Shown one piece after another: positions 9,701 to 16,223 of a DNA stretch of 17,531 bases (its first letter is position 1; the number at the start of each line of letters is the position of its first letter). The DNA is from Chitinophagales bacterium (GTDB taxonomy: Bacteria; Bacteroidota; Bacteroidia; Chitinophagales; UBA8649), in assembly GCA_016777395.1 (NCBI GenBank), contig JADHRO010000011.1, positions 1 to 17,531 of the forward strand, read 5' to 3'. The position numbers and the translations under genes were made by a program. Below the pieces are notes generated by a model that was given only the letters and a program-made list of their open reading frames with translations, was not told the origin of the DNA and made no database searches.

Positions 9701-10517
9701 CTCCGTAAATATTTGTGCAGGGGATAGTGTCTTCCTAGAAAATTCATGGCAAAACATACCGGGTGTTTATACCGACAATTTTGTGTCTGCTAATAATTGT
9801 GACAGTATAATTGTTACGACCTTGAATGTCCAAAATCCACAAACAACTAATGATTTACTTACGGTATGCGCGGATGCGCTCCCTGTAGATATTTTTGGTG
9901 ACCTGCAAAGCACTCCAGGAATCTATATAGATACACTTTCCAGTAGCCTTGGTTGTGACAGTATTATCGCATCAGTGGAGTTGATTGTAAATTCACTGCC
10001 GGTAGTTAGCTTAGGTCAAGATACCAGCATTAATACTGGAGATTTCATTACCATCAATATTGAAAATCCAAATAATAATGAAATTTACTCGTGGGTAAAT
10101 GATCTAGGAGAAAGCTATACAGGATCTAGTATTCAAGCAAATAATGCGGTAAGCGCAGAATATATTCTTACCGTAACTAATCAGTTTAACTGCCAAAACT
10201 ATGACACCATTATTGTGATTGTAAATCCAATAGATGAAACTTTCATACAAATTCCTACGGCCTTCAGCCCAAATGGAGATGGGATAAACGATGTATTTAG
10301 AATTGCAAATTATGATGACTTTTCAAGTTATATCCTGAGAGTTTACAATAGGTGGGGCGAATTAGTTTTTGATAACCAAGGATATAACGTTGGGTGGGCT
10401 GGTTCTTACCAAGGCATAAAACAAAACATTGGCGTTTACACCTTCTATATCGAAGCGCAACCCGCTAATGCTGGATCTGTCATGAAAACAAGTGGAACGA
10501 TTTCCTTGATTAGGTAA
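6765..10517 (+). CDS. Giant secreted repeat protein with T9SS type B (gliding motility-associated) C-terminal domain
   Basis: This is a predicted 1250-residue cell-surface or secreted protein. Residues 1-21 form a signal peptide (MNYRFSFSLIIAVLFTSLAH), probably cut before Q22. Residues 23-~210 form a cysteine-containing N-terminal module common in Bacteroidota surface proteins, possibly lamin-tail-like. An Ig-like stretch follows to ~290, then short CDSI-type repeats (cysteines at 301, 328, 351, 537, 593, 648, 1012, 1064) and two Ig-like repeats starting LGPD (~667 and ~909). Two jelly-roll or carbohydrate-binding-like domains sit at ~386-527 and ~722-890, the second beginning VVNGDFEQG and both ending in a DDI motif. 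Residues 1162-1250 match the CHU_C/TIGR04131 type B sorting domain, with PTAFSPNGDGINDVF and VYNRWGELVF. The role is probably adhesion or glycan binding; no catalytic domain is evident. I chose the ATG at 6765 because it gives a clean signal peptide and lies downstream of the promoter. A barrel-protein gene follows 60 bases later without a terminator. Confidence 0.9.
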   Translation: MNYRFSFSLIIAVLFTSLAHGQCLEVTSIFVNACTEGTGSTNCTQEGPNEMFTFEVGATDLFVGDIAVNWPNNSFQGWCNSASTALKTDTLNSTITSSCGWLIEPLNDTIPAGYNAIVITSADFCAIANSFAGLADTMYILFQCAGNVAGHFANSPSGTRTLQVTSSGPCTQVESVTYSGAIPNSDGATAFFDAAGAVSYSILGCNAPVLSISADWSFSNEICNDYGIVNLPGLLSGNATAGGTWIGPRVNGTTYNPSGYLGLDSITYLVVGSGTCTDSISSTIVFNVSQAQTGASLQQSCDSVFVNGMWYASSTTFTDTIFGFGYTCDSFVNYTITIDDAYTDSTYLSACESVAFEGNTYTADTILRDTIFGGAAGPIVIDTILQTGFEDAEGWMDHSSGNWTETDLNGTWNAVGMYANQFNPNNGIRNVGLNTVGDYLELPPVSNPSTLFYFDRLSSAPTSFNELSIEYFDGATWQVLATDSCAHTDYRLTTIDLTAISGLSNVAIRIFRSLDNRSAYIDDIVIVGSTTITGSSCDSITITNIDVLQAISTNNPGNPFLICDTNDSIQLPSGDFASAAGTYTDTLVAVNGCDSIVTTIVQTQSCSCFFNVIVNDQFCNDSAYTLPSGIVVSTPGTYVDTIVSASACDSIVTTNLSVVICSCGSDLGPDTSFCQGESIVLDAGLGFDNYQWQDNSPNQTFTATSTGTYYCTTTFVDSSNNLVVNGDFEQGNTGFTSDYGPGVGGAFGLLTNPGTYAINTSPSNVHNNFFSCIDHTSGTGNLMIINGSNTPNTNVWCQTINVSPNTDYMFSAWAISLENTNISNVATLHFLVNGVQIGLNFSPSLTACNWQQFFANYNSGSNTSIEICIESDVITGNNDYGIDDIFFTPFCNSTDSIDITVNPIPSPNLGPDVSICFGNDTLLDASTSNASYLWQDGSTLAPTFTAQNGGTYWVDVTVNNCTARDSLEVFINPVFNETSSVNICAGDSVFLENSWQNIPGVYTDNFVSANNCDSIIVTTLNVQNPQTTNDLLTVCADALPVDIFGDLQSTPGIYIDTLSSSLGCDSIIASVELIVNSLPVVSLGQDTSINTGDFITINIENPNNNEIYSWVNDLGESYTGSSIQANNAVSAEYILTVTNQFNCQNYDTIIVIVNPIDETFIQIPTAFSPNGDGINDVFRIANYDDFSSYILRVYNRWGELVFDNQGYNVGWAGSYQGIKQNIGVYTFYIEAQPANAGSVMKTSGTISLIR

Positions 10518-10577
10518 TCCACTCATTCACAAGAATTTCAAAAAACGTTTGGTATATATTGTTGTCAAATATGTATC

Positions 10578-11387
10578 GTGCGTTTTTTATTTATTCCTCT
10601 TTGCTGCTGTCTTATTGAGTGCTTATATTGCCAAGTTGCAGGTGCAGAGCAAACCGCTATGGCTGGCTGCAGTATCGCTCACACCAATGGCTTCTCAGCA
10701 ACCAACTCCATCGCTGCATCAGCTGCAACAGAAAGAAATATACTCGGGCTTCATTACACTAACTATTTCTTGTTTACCGAAGTTAATGCAGTCCAGCTAT
10801 CTCTTGCTCAAGTGCTTGACAAAGGCACATTAAGCTATCGAGTAGATTACTTTGGAATCAATCAATTCAATACACTTAAACTTGGACTTGGCTATGCCAA
10901 ACCATTTGGAAAACATATTGCTGTAGGGCTTCGACTAAACTACCACCGCATAAACCTAATCCAGAATCAAGCGAAAAACCTCATGAGCTTTGACCTAGGA
11001 ATGGTATACACCATGAATGAGAAAATTCGCTTAGCCACAAGTCTCCGCAACCCTATCAAGCAAAAGCTTGAACAGACTTATAATGAAACTTTAAATACCG
11101 AATTTATTCTTGGAGGATCTTTTCTACCAAATGATGATTTTTACTTCTCCTGGGAATTCCAAAAAGATCTCCAACTTCCATTGCGCTCCGCTATTGGCTT
11201 TTCGTATACACTCCATCCTAAACTTATCACTCGGGCGGGAATTTCTATAAATCCTATAATGATAAGCGGCGGAATTGGCATCCAAAAAGCACAACTGCAA
11301 ATAGATGTTAGCTCAAGCTGGCATACAAAATTAGGCTACTCCCCCCAAATCTCCATAAGTTATGCATTCAACAAAAAAGCTAATTGA
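10578..11387 (+). CDS. Outer-membrane beta-barrel protein, PorV/PorQ-like family
   Basis: The 269 residues begin with a hydrophobic signal peptide (MRFLFIPLCCCLIECLYC, with Q19 as likely first mature residue). Next comes AGAEQTAMAGCSIAH at 21-35 and a NSIAAS element at ~43-48. This arrangement resembles the xGARxxAMGGA...NPA opening of the PorV/PorQ/FadL-like barrels of Bacteroidota, though NPA is degenerate. The rest is a chain of alternating amphipathic strands with tyrosines, ending in QISISYAF plus a KKAN tail. PorV and PorQ are T9SS outer-membrane components; this protein's place after a type B T9SS substrate suggests a partner role, which is inference. It does not resemble the SprF/PorP family usually found there. 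No in-frame ATG fits, so GTG at 10578 is the likeliest start. The last 26 bases overlap the next gene, suggesting translational coupling. Confidence 0.75.
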   Translation: MRFLFIPLCCCLIECLYCQVAGAEQTAMAGCSIAHTNGFSATNSIAASAATERNILGLHYTNYFLFTEVNAVQLSLAQVLDKGTLSYRVDYFGINQFNTLKLGLGYAKPFGKHIAVGLRLNYHRINLIQNQAKNLMSFDLGMVYTMNEKIRLATSLRNPIKQKLEQTYNETLNTEFILGGSFLPNDDFYFSWEFQKDLQLPLRSAIGFSYTLHPKLITRAGISINPIMISGGIGIQKAQLQIDVSSSWHTKLGYSPQISISYAFNKKAN

Positions 11388-13575
11388 AATTAAGCATACA
11401 AAGCAATGTATCTTATTTTCACTTCTTCTCAATATTATTGCTGCCAGTCTCATTGCTCAAGCATCCCCTAAAACAAGCTTCTTTGAGTCCTTTGATATAG
11501 AAAACCCTAACCTTATTGATTTCCAGGAGTCACAAGAACAGCGTGCCTATCTTTTAAATGAGCCCTTAAATATAAATACCGCAAACCATACTGAGCTCGA
11601 AAATTCAGGACTCTTTACCGAAGCTCAGTTATTTGCACTTCTTCAACACAAACAAATAAACGGAGCCCTTATCGACCTGTATGAACTTCAAGTCATTAAA
11701 ACTTTTGATCCTGCTACTATCCAACAGATTTTGCCTTATATCGAGCTGAAAGGCAGTATAAATGATTACCAAATGTCCTTTAAAGCACTTATAGCCAAAG
11801 GCTCATCTGAACTATTTTTTCGCTATCAACAAAGTTTCCCAAAAAAGAAAGGCTATCTGTCGAAGCAGTATATCGGAAAGCCCAACCAACTAAACTTTCG
11901 CTACAAGTATCAGTTTAGCAATCGAATGTATTATGGACTAAGTGGTGAAAAAGATGCTGGAGAAAAAATGTTTGGACCAAACAGTCAAGCAGGATTTGAC
12001 TTTTACTCAGGCTATTTATTTTGGAAAACGAATACCTTCATCCAATCCATTGCATTGGGAGATTATCATGTAAATCTTGGGCAAGGCTTAATTCTTTATA
12101 CCGGATTTGGATTTAACAAGACGCCAGAGGTAAGCACTATAAAAAAAGAAGGAAGGGTGATAAAACCCTATTCTTCAATTAATGAATATCGCTTTATGCG
12201 AGGTGCTGCGCTTACTTTAACATTTGGTCCATTTTCACTTAGCCCTTTTGTTTCAATCAAAAAAATTGATGCCTCAATCCAGTATGCTGATAGTACAAAT
12301 CAAGTAGTAATCCATACGCGCATTCAGCAGAGTGGATATCATAGAAGTCAGGCAGAGATAACTGGGAAAAATCGTTTACTTGAAATTCATAGTGGCTTTA
12401 ATGCGCAATACAGAATATCGAAAGCTCATATTGGACTAAATGTCCTAAACACCCGATATGAGCTTCCTATTCAATTTTTGACAGTTCCATATAATCAGTT
12501 TCAGTTTCAAGGAAAGCAAATAAGTCATGTAAGCCTGGATTATCATAGCATCACCACTCGATCGCATTTTTTCGGCGAAACCGCAATAAGTATAAACTCC
12601 AATCAAATGGGAATTGCCCTTATCAATGGCAGTATTTTACATCCATCCAAAATAATGAGTTTAAGTATTGCTCATCGCTATTACTCGCCCTTGTACCAGG
12701 CCGGTAATTTGACAAATACTTTCGGCGAGTCCACTAGTCCAATAAACGAGCAAGGTGTCTACATGGGTTTTTCAATCAAACCCTCAAGAAAATTTACCTT
12801 TTCTAGCTATGTGGACTATTTCAATTTTCCTTGGTTAAAATACCAGACCAAGCAAGCTAGTCAAGGATACGACGTCTTAATACACAGCAGCTATAATCCA
12901 TCTAAAACATTCGAGATATACGCCAGTTATAAAAGAGAAGAGAAAGAGCAGAATACATCAATACAGCTAAACAGAAACAATACGATTCAATTAAGTGAAA
13001 GTAATCGCGCATATTTTGAAGCAGTTTTCCCTTCATTTCAAGCAGCATCAGAAGAAGAGAACAGAATATTAAGACCCAGTCAATACCTAAGCAAACAACA
13101 AATCGAAAGCACGCAATTCGTCACGCCCATCCTAGCACAAAGGTTTCGGCTACATTTAAGTTTTATAATAAACAATAAATGGACCATTCAAAATAGACTA
13201 GAATACAGTTTTATTAATGATAAAATTAATCTCCCGAGCAGCGGAATATTACTGTATCAAGATGTGAAATTTAAAAGTCCTGGCTTTCCACTTGCTTTCT
13301 CAACACGCTTCATCATTTTCGATATATCTCAATTTAGTAATCGGATTTATGCCTATGAAAATGGTGTGTTAAATCAATTTAGCATTCCATCCTTTTTTAA
13401 TGCCGGTATGCGATACTATCTAAACCTTCACCTCAAAATCAACAAGTATTTCGATTGTTGGTTGAAATTTGCCCATACCTACTATAAGTATTTGGAACAA
13501 ACAGGAACAGGAAATGAACAGGTAAACTCAAATAAATTATACCAATTGAATATGCAGTTACGTTTAAGATTTTAA
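11362..13575 (+). CDS. Envelope protein with N-terminal degenerate helix-hairpin-helix pair and C-terminal beta-barrel
   Basis: The 737 residues open with a basic n-region and signal peptide (hydrophobic core CILFSLLLNIIAASLIAQ, cut near residue 33). Residues 69-128 contain two units resembling ComEA-type helix-hairpin-helix: NINTANHTELE with a following hairpin, and IDLYELQVIKTF before IQQILPYI. The usual hairpin glycines (GIG) are replaced by GLF and KTF, so DNA binding is doubtful. From ~145 on the sequence alternates polar and hydrophobic strands with many aromatics, ending in QLNMQLRLRF. A terminal phenylalanine after alternating residues is typical of outer-membrane barrels recognised by BamA. 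I recognise this architecture from Bacteroidota proteins labelled only as helix-hairpin-helix domain proteins; their function is not known to me. The start overlaps the preceding gene by 26 bases. No terminator is evident just downstream. Confidence 0.8.
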   Translation: MHSTKKLIEIKHTKQCILFSLLLNIIAASLIAQASPKTSFFESFDIENPNLIDFQESQEQRAYLLNEPLNINTANHTELENSGLFTEAQLFALLQHKQINGALIDLYELQVIKTFDPATIQQILPYIELKGSINDYQMSFKALIAKGSSELFFRYQQSFPKKKGYLSKQYIGKPNQLNFRYKYQFSNRMYYGLSGEKDAGEKMFGPNSQAGFDFYSGYLFWKTNTFIQSIALGDYHVNLGQGLILYTGFGFNKTPEVSTIKKEGRVIKPYSSINEYRFMRGAALTLTFGPFSLSPFVSIKKIDASIQYADSTNQVVIHTRIQQSGYHRSQAEITGKNRLLEIHSGFNAQYRISKAHIGLNVLNTRYELPIQFLTVPYNQFQFQGKQISHVSLDYHSITTRSHFFGETAISINSNQMGIALINGSILHPSKIMSLSIAHRYYSPLYQAGNLTNTFGESTSPINEQGVYMGFSIKPSRKFTFSSYVDYFNFPWLKYQTKQASQGYDVLIHSSYNPSKTFEIYASYKREEKEQNTSIQLNRNNTIQLSESNRAYFEAVFPSFQAASEEENRILRPSQYLSKQQIESTQFVTPILAQRFRLHLSFIINNKWTIQNRLEYSFINDKINLPSSGILLYQDVKFKSPGFPLAFSTRFIIFDISQFSNRIYAYENGVLNQFSIPSFFNAGMRYYLNLHLKINKYFDCWLKFAHTYYKYLEQTGTGNEQVNSNKLYQLNMQLRLRF

Positions 13576-13614
13576 TTAACTTTAGCTTATAAGATAAATA
13601 GATGATGATATTGA

Positions 13615-13622
13615 TATCTTTA
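13615..13622 (+). promoter_or_regulatory. Possible -7 box (TATCTTTA) upstream of first small lipoprotein
   Basis: This differs from TAnnTTTG only at the last base, as does the box before the surface protein. It lies 56 bases before the ATG at 13679. No clear -33 TTG is found at the expected distance, so confidence is limited. Confidence 0.3.
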
Positions 13623-13678
13623 ACAAAATCATTACCGCAAACAATAAGAAAGTGAAAGCAATTTTAGTAGAAAAAACG

Positions 13679-13888
13679 ATGAAAAAATTATTATTAATAA
13701 GCATCCCTTTGTTTTTCTTTATCTCCTGCAAGGAGTGTTTAGAGTGCAAGTATTCAACATTAAAAGGTCCGGTGATTGAAAAATTTTGTTCTTCAACGCC
13801 CCAAGACCGTGAAGATTTTGAAACACGAATTAATGAAGAGGCCGCCCAAGAAAATAGTCGAGCTATTTGTACAAAAGAACGATATTGA
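13679..13888 (+). CDS. Small cysteine-patterned lipoprotein (69 residues)
   Basis: The peptide starts MKKLLLISIPLFFFISC, a short type II signal peptide with the lipidated cysteine expected at 17. Cysteines follow at 20, 23, 37 and 64, giving C-x2-C-x2-C near the N-terminus and two more in the mature part; the remainder is charged (EDFETRINEEAAQENSR). The lipobox FISC is less canonical than LxxC, but Bacteroidota lipoboxes are relaxed. I chose ATG 13679 over a GTG at 13652 because it places the MKK directly before the hydrophobic core. The next gene encodes a similar product with nearly the same cysteine layout. The function is unknown. Four free cysteines could form two disulfides in the periplasm or bind a metal. 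Confidence 0.75.
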   Translation: MKKLLLISIPLFFFISCKECLECKYSTLKGPVIEKFCSSTPQDREDFETRINEEAAQENSRAICTKERY

Positions 13889-13922
13889 TTGGAGTAATTT
13901 ATATCCAATGTTAAGTTTTATG

Positions 13923-13963
13923 CTGATTTTAAACTGATACTAGAGCAATATTAAAATCAGTTT
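13923..13963 (+). repeat. Overlapping inverted repeats with two alternative pairings
   Basis: CTGATTTTAA (13923-13932) is the exact reverse complement of TTAAAATCAG (13951-13960). In addition AAACTGAT (13931-13938) is the reverse complement of ATCAGTTT (13956-13963). The two 3' arms overlap, so the hairpins exclude each other. It lies 34 bases after the first lipoprotein stop and could be a weak terminator or a control element for the second lipoprotein gene. Stems are AT-rich and no strong T-run follows. Confidence 0.4.
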
Positions 13964-13975
13964 ACCATATTTTAC

Positions 13976-13983
13976 TAACTTTA
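13976..13983 (+). promoter_or_regulatory. Possible -7 box (TAACTTTA) upstream of second small lipoprotein
   Basis: TAACTTTA matches TAnnTTTG at all fixed positions but the last. It lies 42 bases before the ATG at 14026 and overlaps the first copy of a 15-base tandem repeat. No TTG is found at the -33 position. Confidence 0.3.
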
Positions 13984-14020
13984 AATTTTTAACCTTTAAA
14001 TTTTTAACCTTTAAATTTTA
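13979..14020 (+). repeat. Tandem 15-base repeat, 2.8 copies, in the leader of the second lipoprotein gene
   Basis: CTTTAAATTTTTAAC occurs perfectly at 13979-13993 and 13994-14008, followed by a partial copy CTTTAAATTTTA at 14009-14020, ending 5 bases before the ATG. Copy number could vary by slippage and would change the leader length. The repeat is pure low-complexity AT apart from single C residues. Confidence 0.85.
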
Positions 14021-14025
14021 TCCCA

Positions 14026-14214
14026 ATGAAAAAAGTAATTTTAATATTAGGAGTTGCTGGTTTGTTTACTTTCAGTTCATGCAGTAAATGTGGAACATGT
14101 TCAGACCAAAGTGTTGTTTTTTCAGGCGAATACTGTAAAGGAAATGCCATTGAAGACGCACTATACGAGTCAGCAAAAGTAGAATGTGAAGCGTTAGGTG
14201 GATCATTTGAATAA
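14026..14214 (+). CDS. Small cysteine-patterned lipoprotein (62 residues), paralog-like to the preceding gene
   Basis: The peptide MKKVILILGVAGLFTFSSC is a type II signal peptide with lipidation expected at C19. Cysteines at 19, 22, 25, 37 and 54 repeat the C-x2-C-x2-C plus two layout of its upstream neighbour, and both have an aromatic before the fourth cysteine (YC here, FC there). The mature part is ~43 residues, mildly acidic, with EDALYESAKVECEALGG resembling an amphipathic helix. There is no known domain. A strong terminator begins 24 bases after the stop, closing the cluster before lepA. Divergence outside the cysteines is high, so common ancestry of the pair is inferred from the pattern, size and adjacency. 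Confidence 0.8.
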   Translation: MKKVILILGVAGLFTFSSCSKCGTCSDQSVVFSGEYCKGNAIEDALYESAKVECEALGGSFE

Positions 14215-14238
14215 AAATTAAATCTAATTTTTAAAAGA

Positions 14239-14266
14239 GGGGAGCTATAAGTTCCCCTTTTTTTTT
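14239..14266 (+). terminator. Rho-independent terminator after the lipoprotein genes
   Basis: GGGGAGCT (14239-14246) pairs with AGTTCCCC (14250-14257), giving seven Watson-Crick pairs and one G-U around a 3-base loop. Nine T residues follow directly (14258-14266). It separates the lipoprotein transcript from the lepA promoter. Confidence 0.9.
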
Positions 14267-14289
14267 ACCAAAAGCTTAGGCATAGTTTA

Positions 14290-14297
14290 TATCTTTG
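14290..14297 (+). promoter_or_regulatory. lepA -7 promoter box (TATCTTTG)
   Basis: This is a perfect TAnnTTTG match ending 6 bases before the lepA ATG at 14304. The transcript would start at or next to the ATG. A TTG within the box (14295-14297) is in frame with lepA but is better explained as promoter. No TTG is seen at -33. Confidence 0.55.
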
Positions 14298-14303
14298 CAA
14301 GGC

Positions 14304-16097
14304 ATGAAGAACATAAGAAATTTTTGTATTATCGCTCATATTGATCATGGTAAAAGTACCTTGGCCGATCGCTTATTGGATGTGACCAAAACCATAAGTG
14401 ATCGGGAAAAGCAAGCCCAAGTTTTGGATGATATGGATATTGAACGTGAGCGTGGGATTACGATTAAGAGCCATGCTATTCAAATGAATTATCTGCATAG
14501 TGATGAAAAGGAATATGTCCTTAATCTTATTGACACCCCTGGACATGTGGATTTTTCCTATGAAGTATCTCGAAGTATTGCAGCATGTGAAGGTGCGCTT
14601 TTGTTAGTGGACGCTGCCCAAGGTATACAGGCTCAAACAATTTCCAACCTTTATCTGGCTTTGGAAAATAATCTAGAGATAATCCCCGTTATTAATAAGG
14701 TAGATATGCCTGGTGCAATGATTGAAGAAACAGCCGATCAAATCATGGATTTAATTGGATGCGATAGAGATGGCATTATTGAAGCCAGCGGTAAAACAGG
14801 ATTGGGCGTGCAAAACATACTTGATGCTGTGATCAATCGAGTGCCGTGTCCAGAAGGGAATGTAGATGAGCCGCTCCAAGCTATGATTTTTGACTCTGTC
14901 TTTAATCCATATCGAGGCGTTATTGCTTACTTTCGAATATTTAATGGAAAAATAAGCAAAGGAGAAAAAATAAAATTTGTTGCTACCGGCAACGATTATT
15001 TTGCCGATGAAATTGGCGTATTAAGAATGAAGCCCGACCCTCAAAAAGAGCTTTCTGCAGGCGATGTAGGCTATGTCATTACAGGAATTAAGTCGTCCAA
15101 AGAGATAAAGGTGGGTGACACTATAACCGATGCAGTTAATCCTACACAAAATATGGTTACGGGGTTTGAAGATGTTAAACCAATGGTTTTCGCAGGAATT
15201 TACCCCATTGACTCCGATGACTACGAAGACTTACGAGATGCCTTAGAAAAGTTGCAACTCAACGATGCGTCTTTGGTTTACGAACCAGAAACTTCTATCG
15301 CCTTAGGGTTTGGATTTCGCTGTGGGTTTTTAGGCCTGTTACATCTAGAAATTATCACGGAGCGCTTAGAAAGAGAATTTGATCAATCCGTTATTACCAC
15401 TACTCCTCAAGTCACCTATCACACCTACAATAAAAGAGGTGAAATGAATCTCTTACACAACCCTTCAGACCTTCCCGATCCCACAATAATTGACCGAATA
15501 GAAGAGCCTTATATTAATGCTCAAATCATTACGCTTCCCGATTATATTGGGAGTATTATGAATCTATGTATGGATAAAAGAGGGATGCTGAAAAACCAAG
15601 TATACCTTTCTACATCGAGAGTGGAGTTGACTTTTGAAATGCCCCTTTCTGAGGTTGTTTTCGACTTTTATGATCGTTTAAAATCGATTTCTAAAGGCTA
15701 TGCTTCCTTTGACTATAATATTATTGGGTTTCGCTTGGGTGACATGGTGCGTGTAGACATCAAATTAAATGGCGATAATGTGGATGCTTTCTCTGCAATG
15801 ATTCATCGAGACAAGGCCTATGCTTTTGGGCGAAGACTTTGCGAAAAATTGAAAGAACTTATCCCTAAACAACAATTTGTCATAGCTATACAAGCCGCTA
15901 TTGGTATGAAAATTATATCAAGAGAAACCATTTCAGCCATGCGAAAAGATGTTACTGCCAAATGTTATGGCGGTGATATCACCCGGAAAAGAAAATTGCT
16001 TGAAAAGCAGAAGAAAGGTAAAAAGCGCATGAGACAATTTGGTAAGGTGGAAGTTCCTCAGCAAGCTTTTTTAGCAGTGCTAAAACTAAATGATTAG
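14304..16097 (+). CDS. lepA: Elongation factor 4 (LepA), translational GTPase
   Basis: LepA is a ribosome-associated GTPase proposed to back-translocate or rescue stalled ribosomes and to help 30S assembly. The 597 residues match the family's usual ~595-600. Visible motifs: P-loop AHIDHGKST at 11-19, switch I RGITIKS at 50-56, DTPGHVD at 77-83, and NKVD at 131-134. EF-G-like domains II, III and V follow. The LepA-specific C-terminal domain ends with the basic KRKLLEKQKKGKKRM helix and QFGKVEVPQQAFLAVL. The start MKNIRNFCIIAHIDHGKST is the standard one. An upstream in-frame TTG would add three residues but lies in the promoter. A terminator precedes the promoter, so lepA is its own unit. Its 3' end overlaps a reverse-strand coding-like fragment by 12 bases. 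Confidence 0.98.
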   Translation: MKNIRNFCIIAHIDHGKSTLADRLLDVTKTISDREKQAQVLDDMDIERERGITIKSHAIQMNYLHSDEKEYVLNLIDTPGHVDFSYEVSRSIAACEGALLLVDAAQGIQAQTISNLYLALENNLEIIPVINKVDMPGAMIEETADQIMDLIGCDRDGIIEASGKTGLGVQNILDAVINRVPCPEGNVDEPLQAMIFDSVFNPYRGVIAYFRIFNGKISKGEKIKFVATGNDYFADEIGVLRMKPDPQKELSAGDVGYVITGIKSSKEIKVGDTITDAVNPTQNMVTGFEDVKPMVFAGIYPIDSDDYEDLRDALEKLQLNDASLVYEPETSIALGFGFRCGFLGLLHLEIITERLEREFDQSVITTTPQVTYHTYNKRGEMNLLHNPSDLPDPTIIDRIEEPYINAQIITLPDYIGSIMNLCMDKRGMLKNQVYLSTSRVELTFEMPLSEVVFDFYDRLKSISKGYASFDYNIIGFRLGDMVRVDIKLNGDNVDAFSAMIHRDKAYAFGRRLCEKLKELIPKQQFVIAIQAAIGMKIISRETISAMRKDVTAKCYGGDITRKRKLLEKQKKGKKRMRQFGKVEVPQQAFLAVLKLND

Positions 16098-16205
16098 ATA
16101 GCGTCCGATCCAATTGAAATCCATGATGATTTCGATACTTTTAGGCTTGCTAAGATTGTAATTATCCTTTGTAATGATGCCCTCAGCAATCAACTTATCA
16201 AATCA
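16086..16205 (-). pseudogene. Coding-like reverse-strand fragment between lepA and the hydrolase, possible gene remnant
   Basis: Read on the minus strand, the lepA-hydrolase gap gives a protein-like stretch of 38 residues: FDKLIAEGIITKDNYNLSKP, then KSIEIIMDFNWIGRYLII and a TAG stop at 16086-16088. The composition (a helix-like start, then an alternating hydrophobic segment with W and G) looks like the end of a real protein. An in-frame TGA at 16203-16205 closes it upstream, with ATG-ACT just before, and there is no room for a larger gene before the hydrolase ATG. It may be the C-terminal stump of a lost gene, or a 35-residue peptide starting at TTG 16193. I do not recognise the family. Confidence 0.3.
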
Positions 16206-16211
16206 AGTCAT

Positions 16212-16219
16212 TATCTTTG
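16212..16219 (+). promoter_or_regulatory. -7 promoter box (TATCTTTG) of the hydrolase gene
   Basis: This is a perfect TAnnTTTG match ending only 4 bases before the ATG at 16224, so the transcript is probably leaderless or close to it. No -33 TTG is visible at standard spacing. Confidence 0.5.
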
Positions 16220-16223
16220 GCGT

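Noticed and set aside
8541..9960. Possible nucleotide-level repeats in the surface gene
   Set aside because: The CDSI repeats are conserved only as short protein motifs about 52-55 residues apart in two pairs; the DNA is too diverged to call a recombining repeat array.
10549..10833. 94-residue ORF overlapping the start of the PorV-like gene in another frame
   Set aside because: The 269-residue frame continues with consistent barrel-like sequence and the overlap with the next gene, while this one stops with no recognisable domain.
13652..13678. GTG start extending the first small lipoprotein by nine residues
   Set aside because: The MKK at 13679 directly precedes the hydrophobic core and lipobox, the usual lipoprotein layout.
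13582..13908. 108-residue minus-strand ORF opposite the first small lipoprotein
   Set aside because: It lies antisense to a better-supported lipoprotein gene, shows no recognisable motif, and its hydrophobic stretch is the complement of A/T-rich leader sequence.
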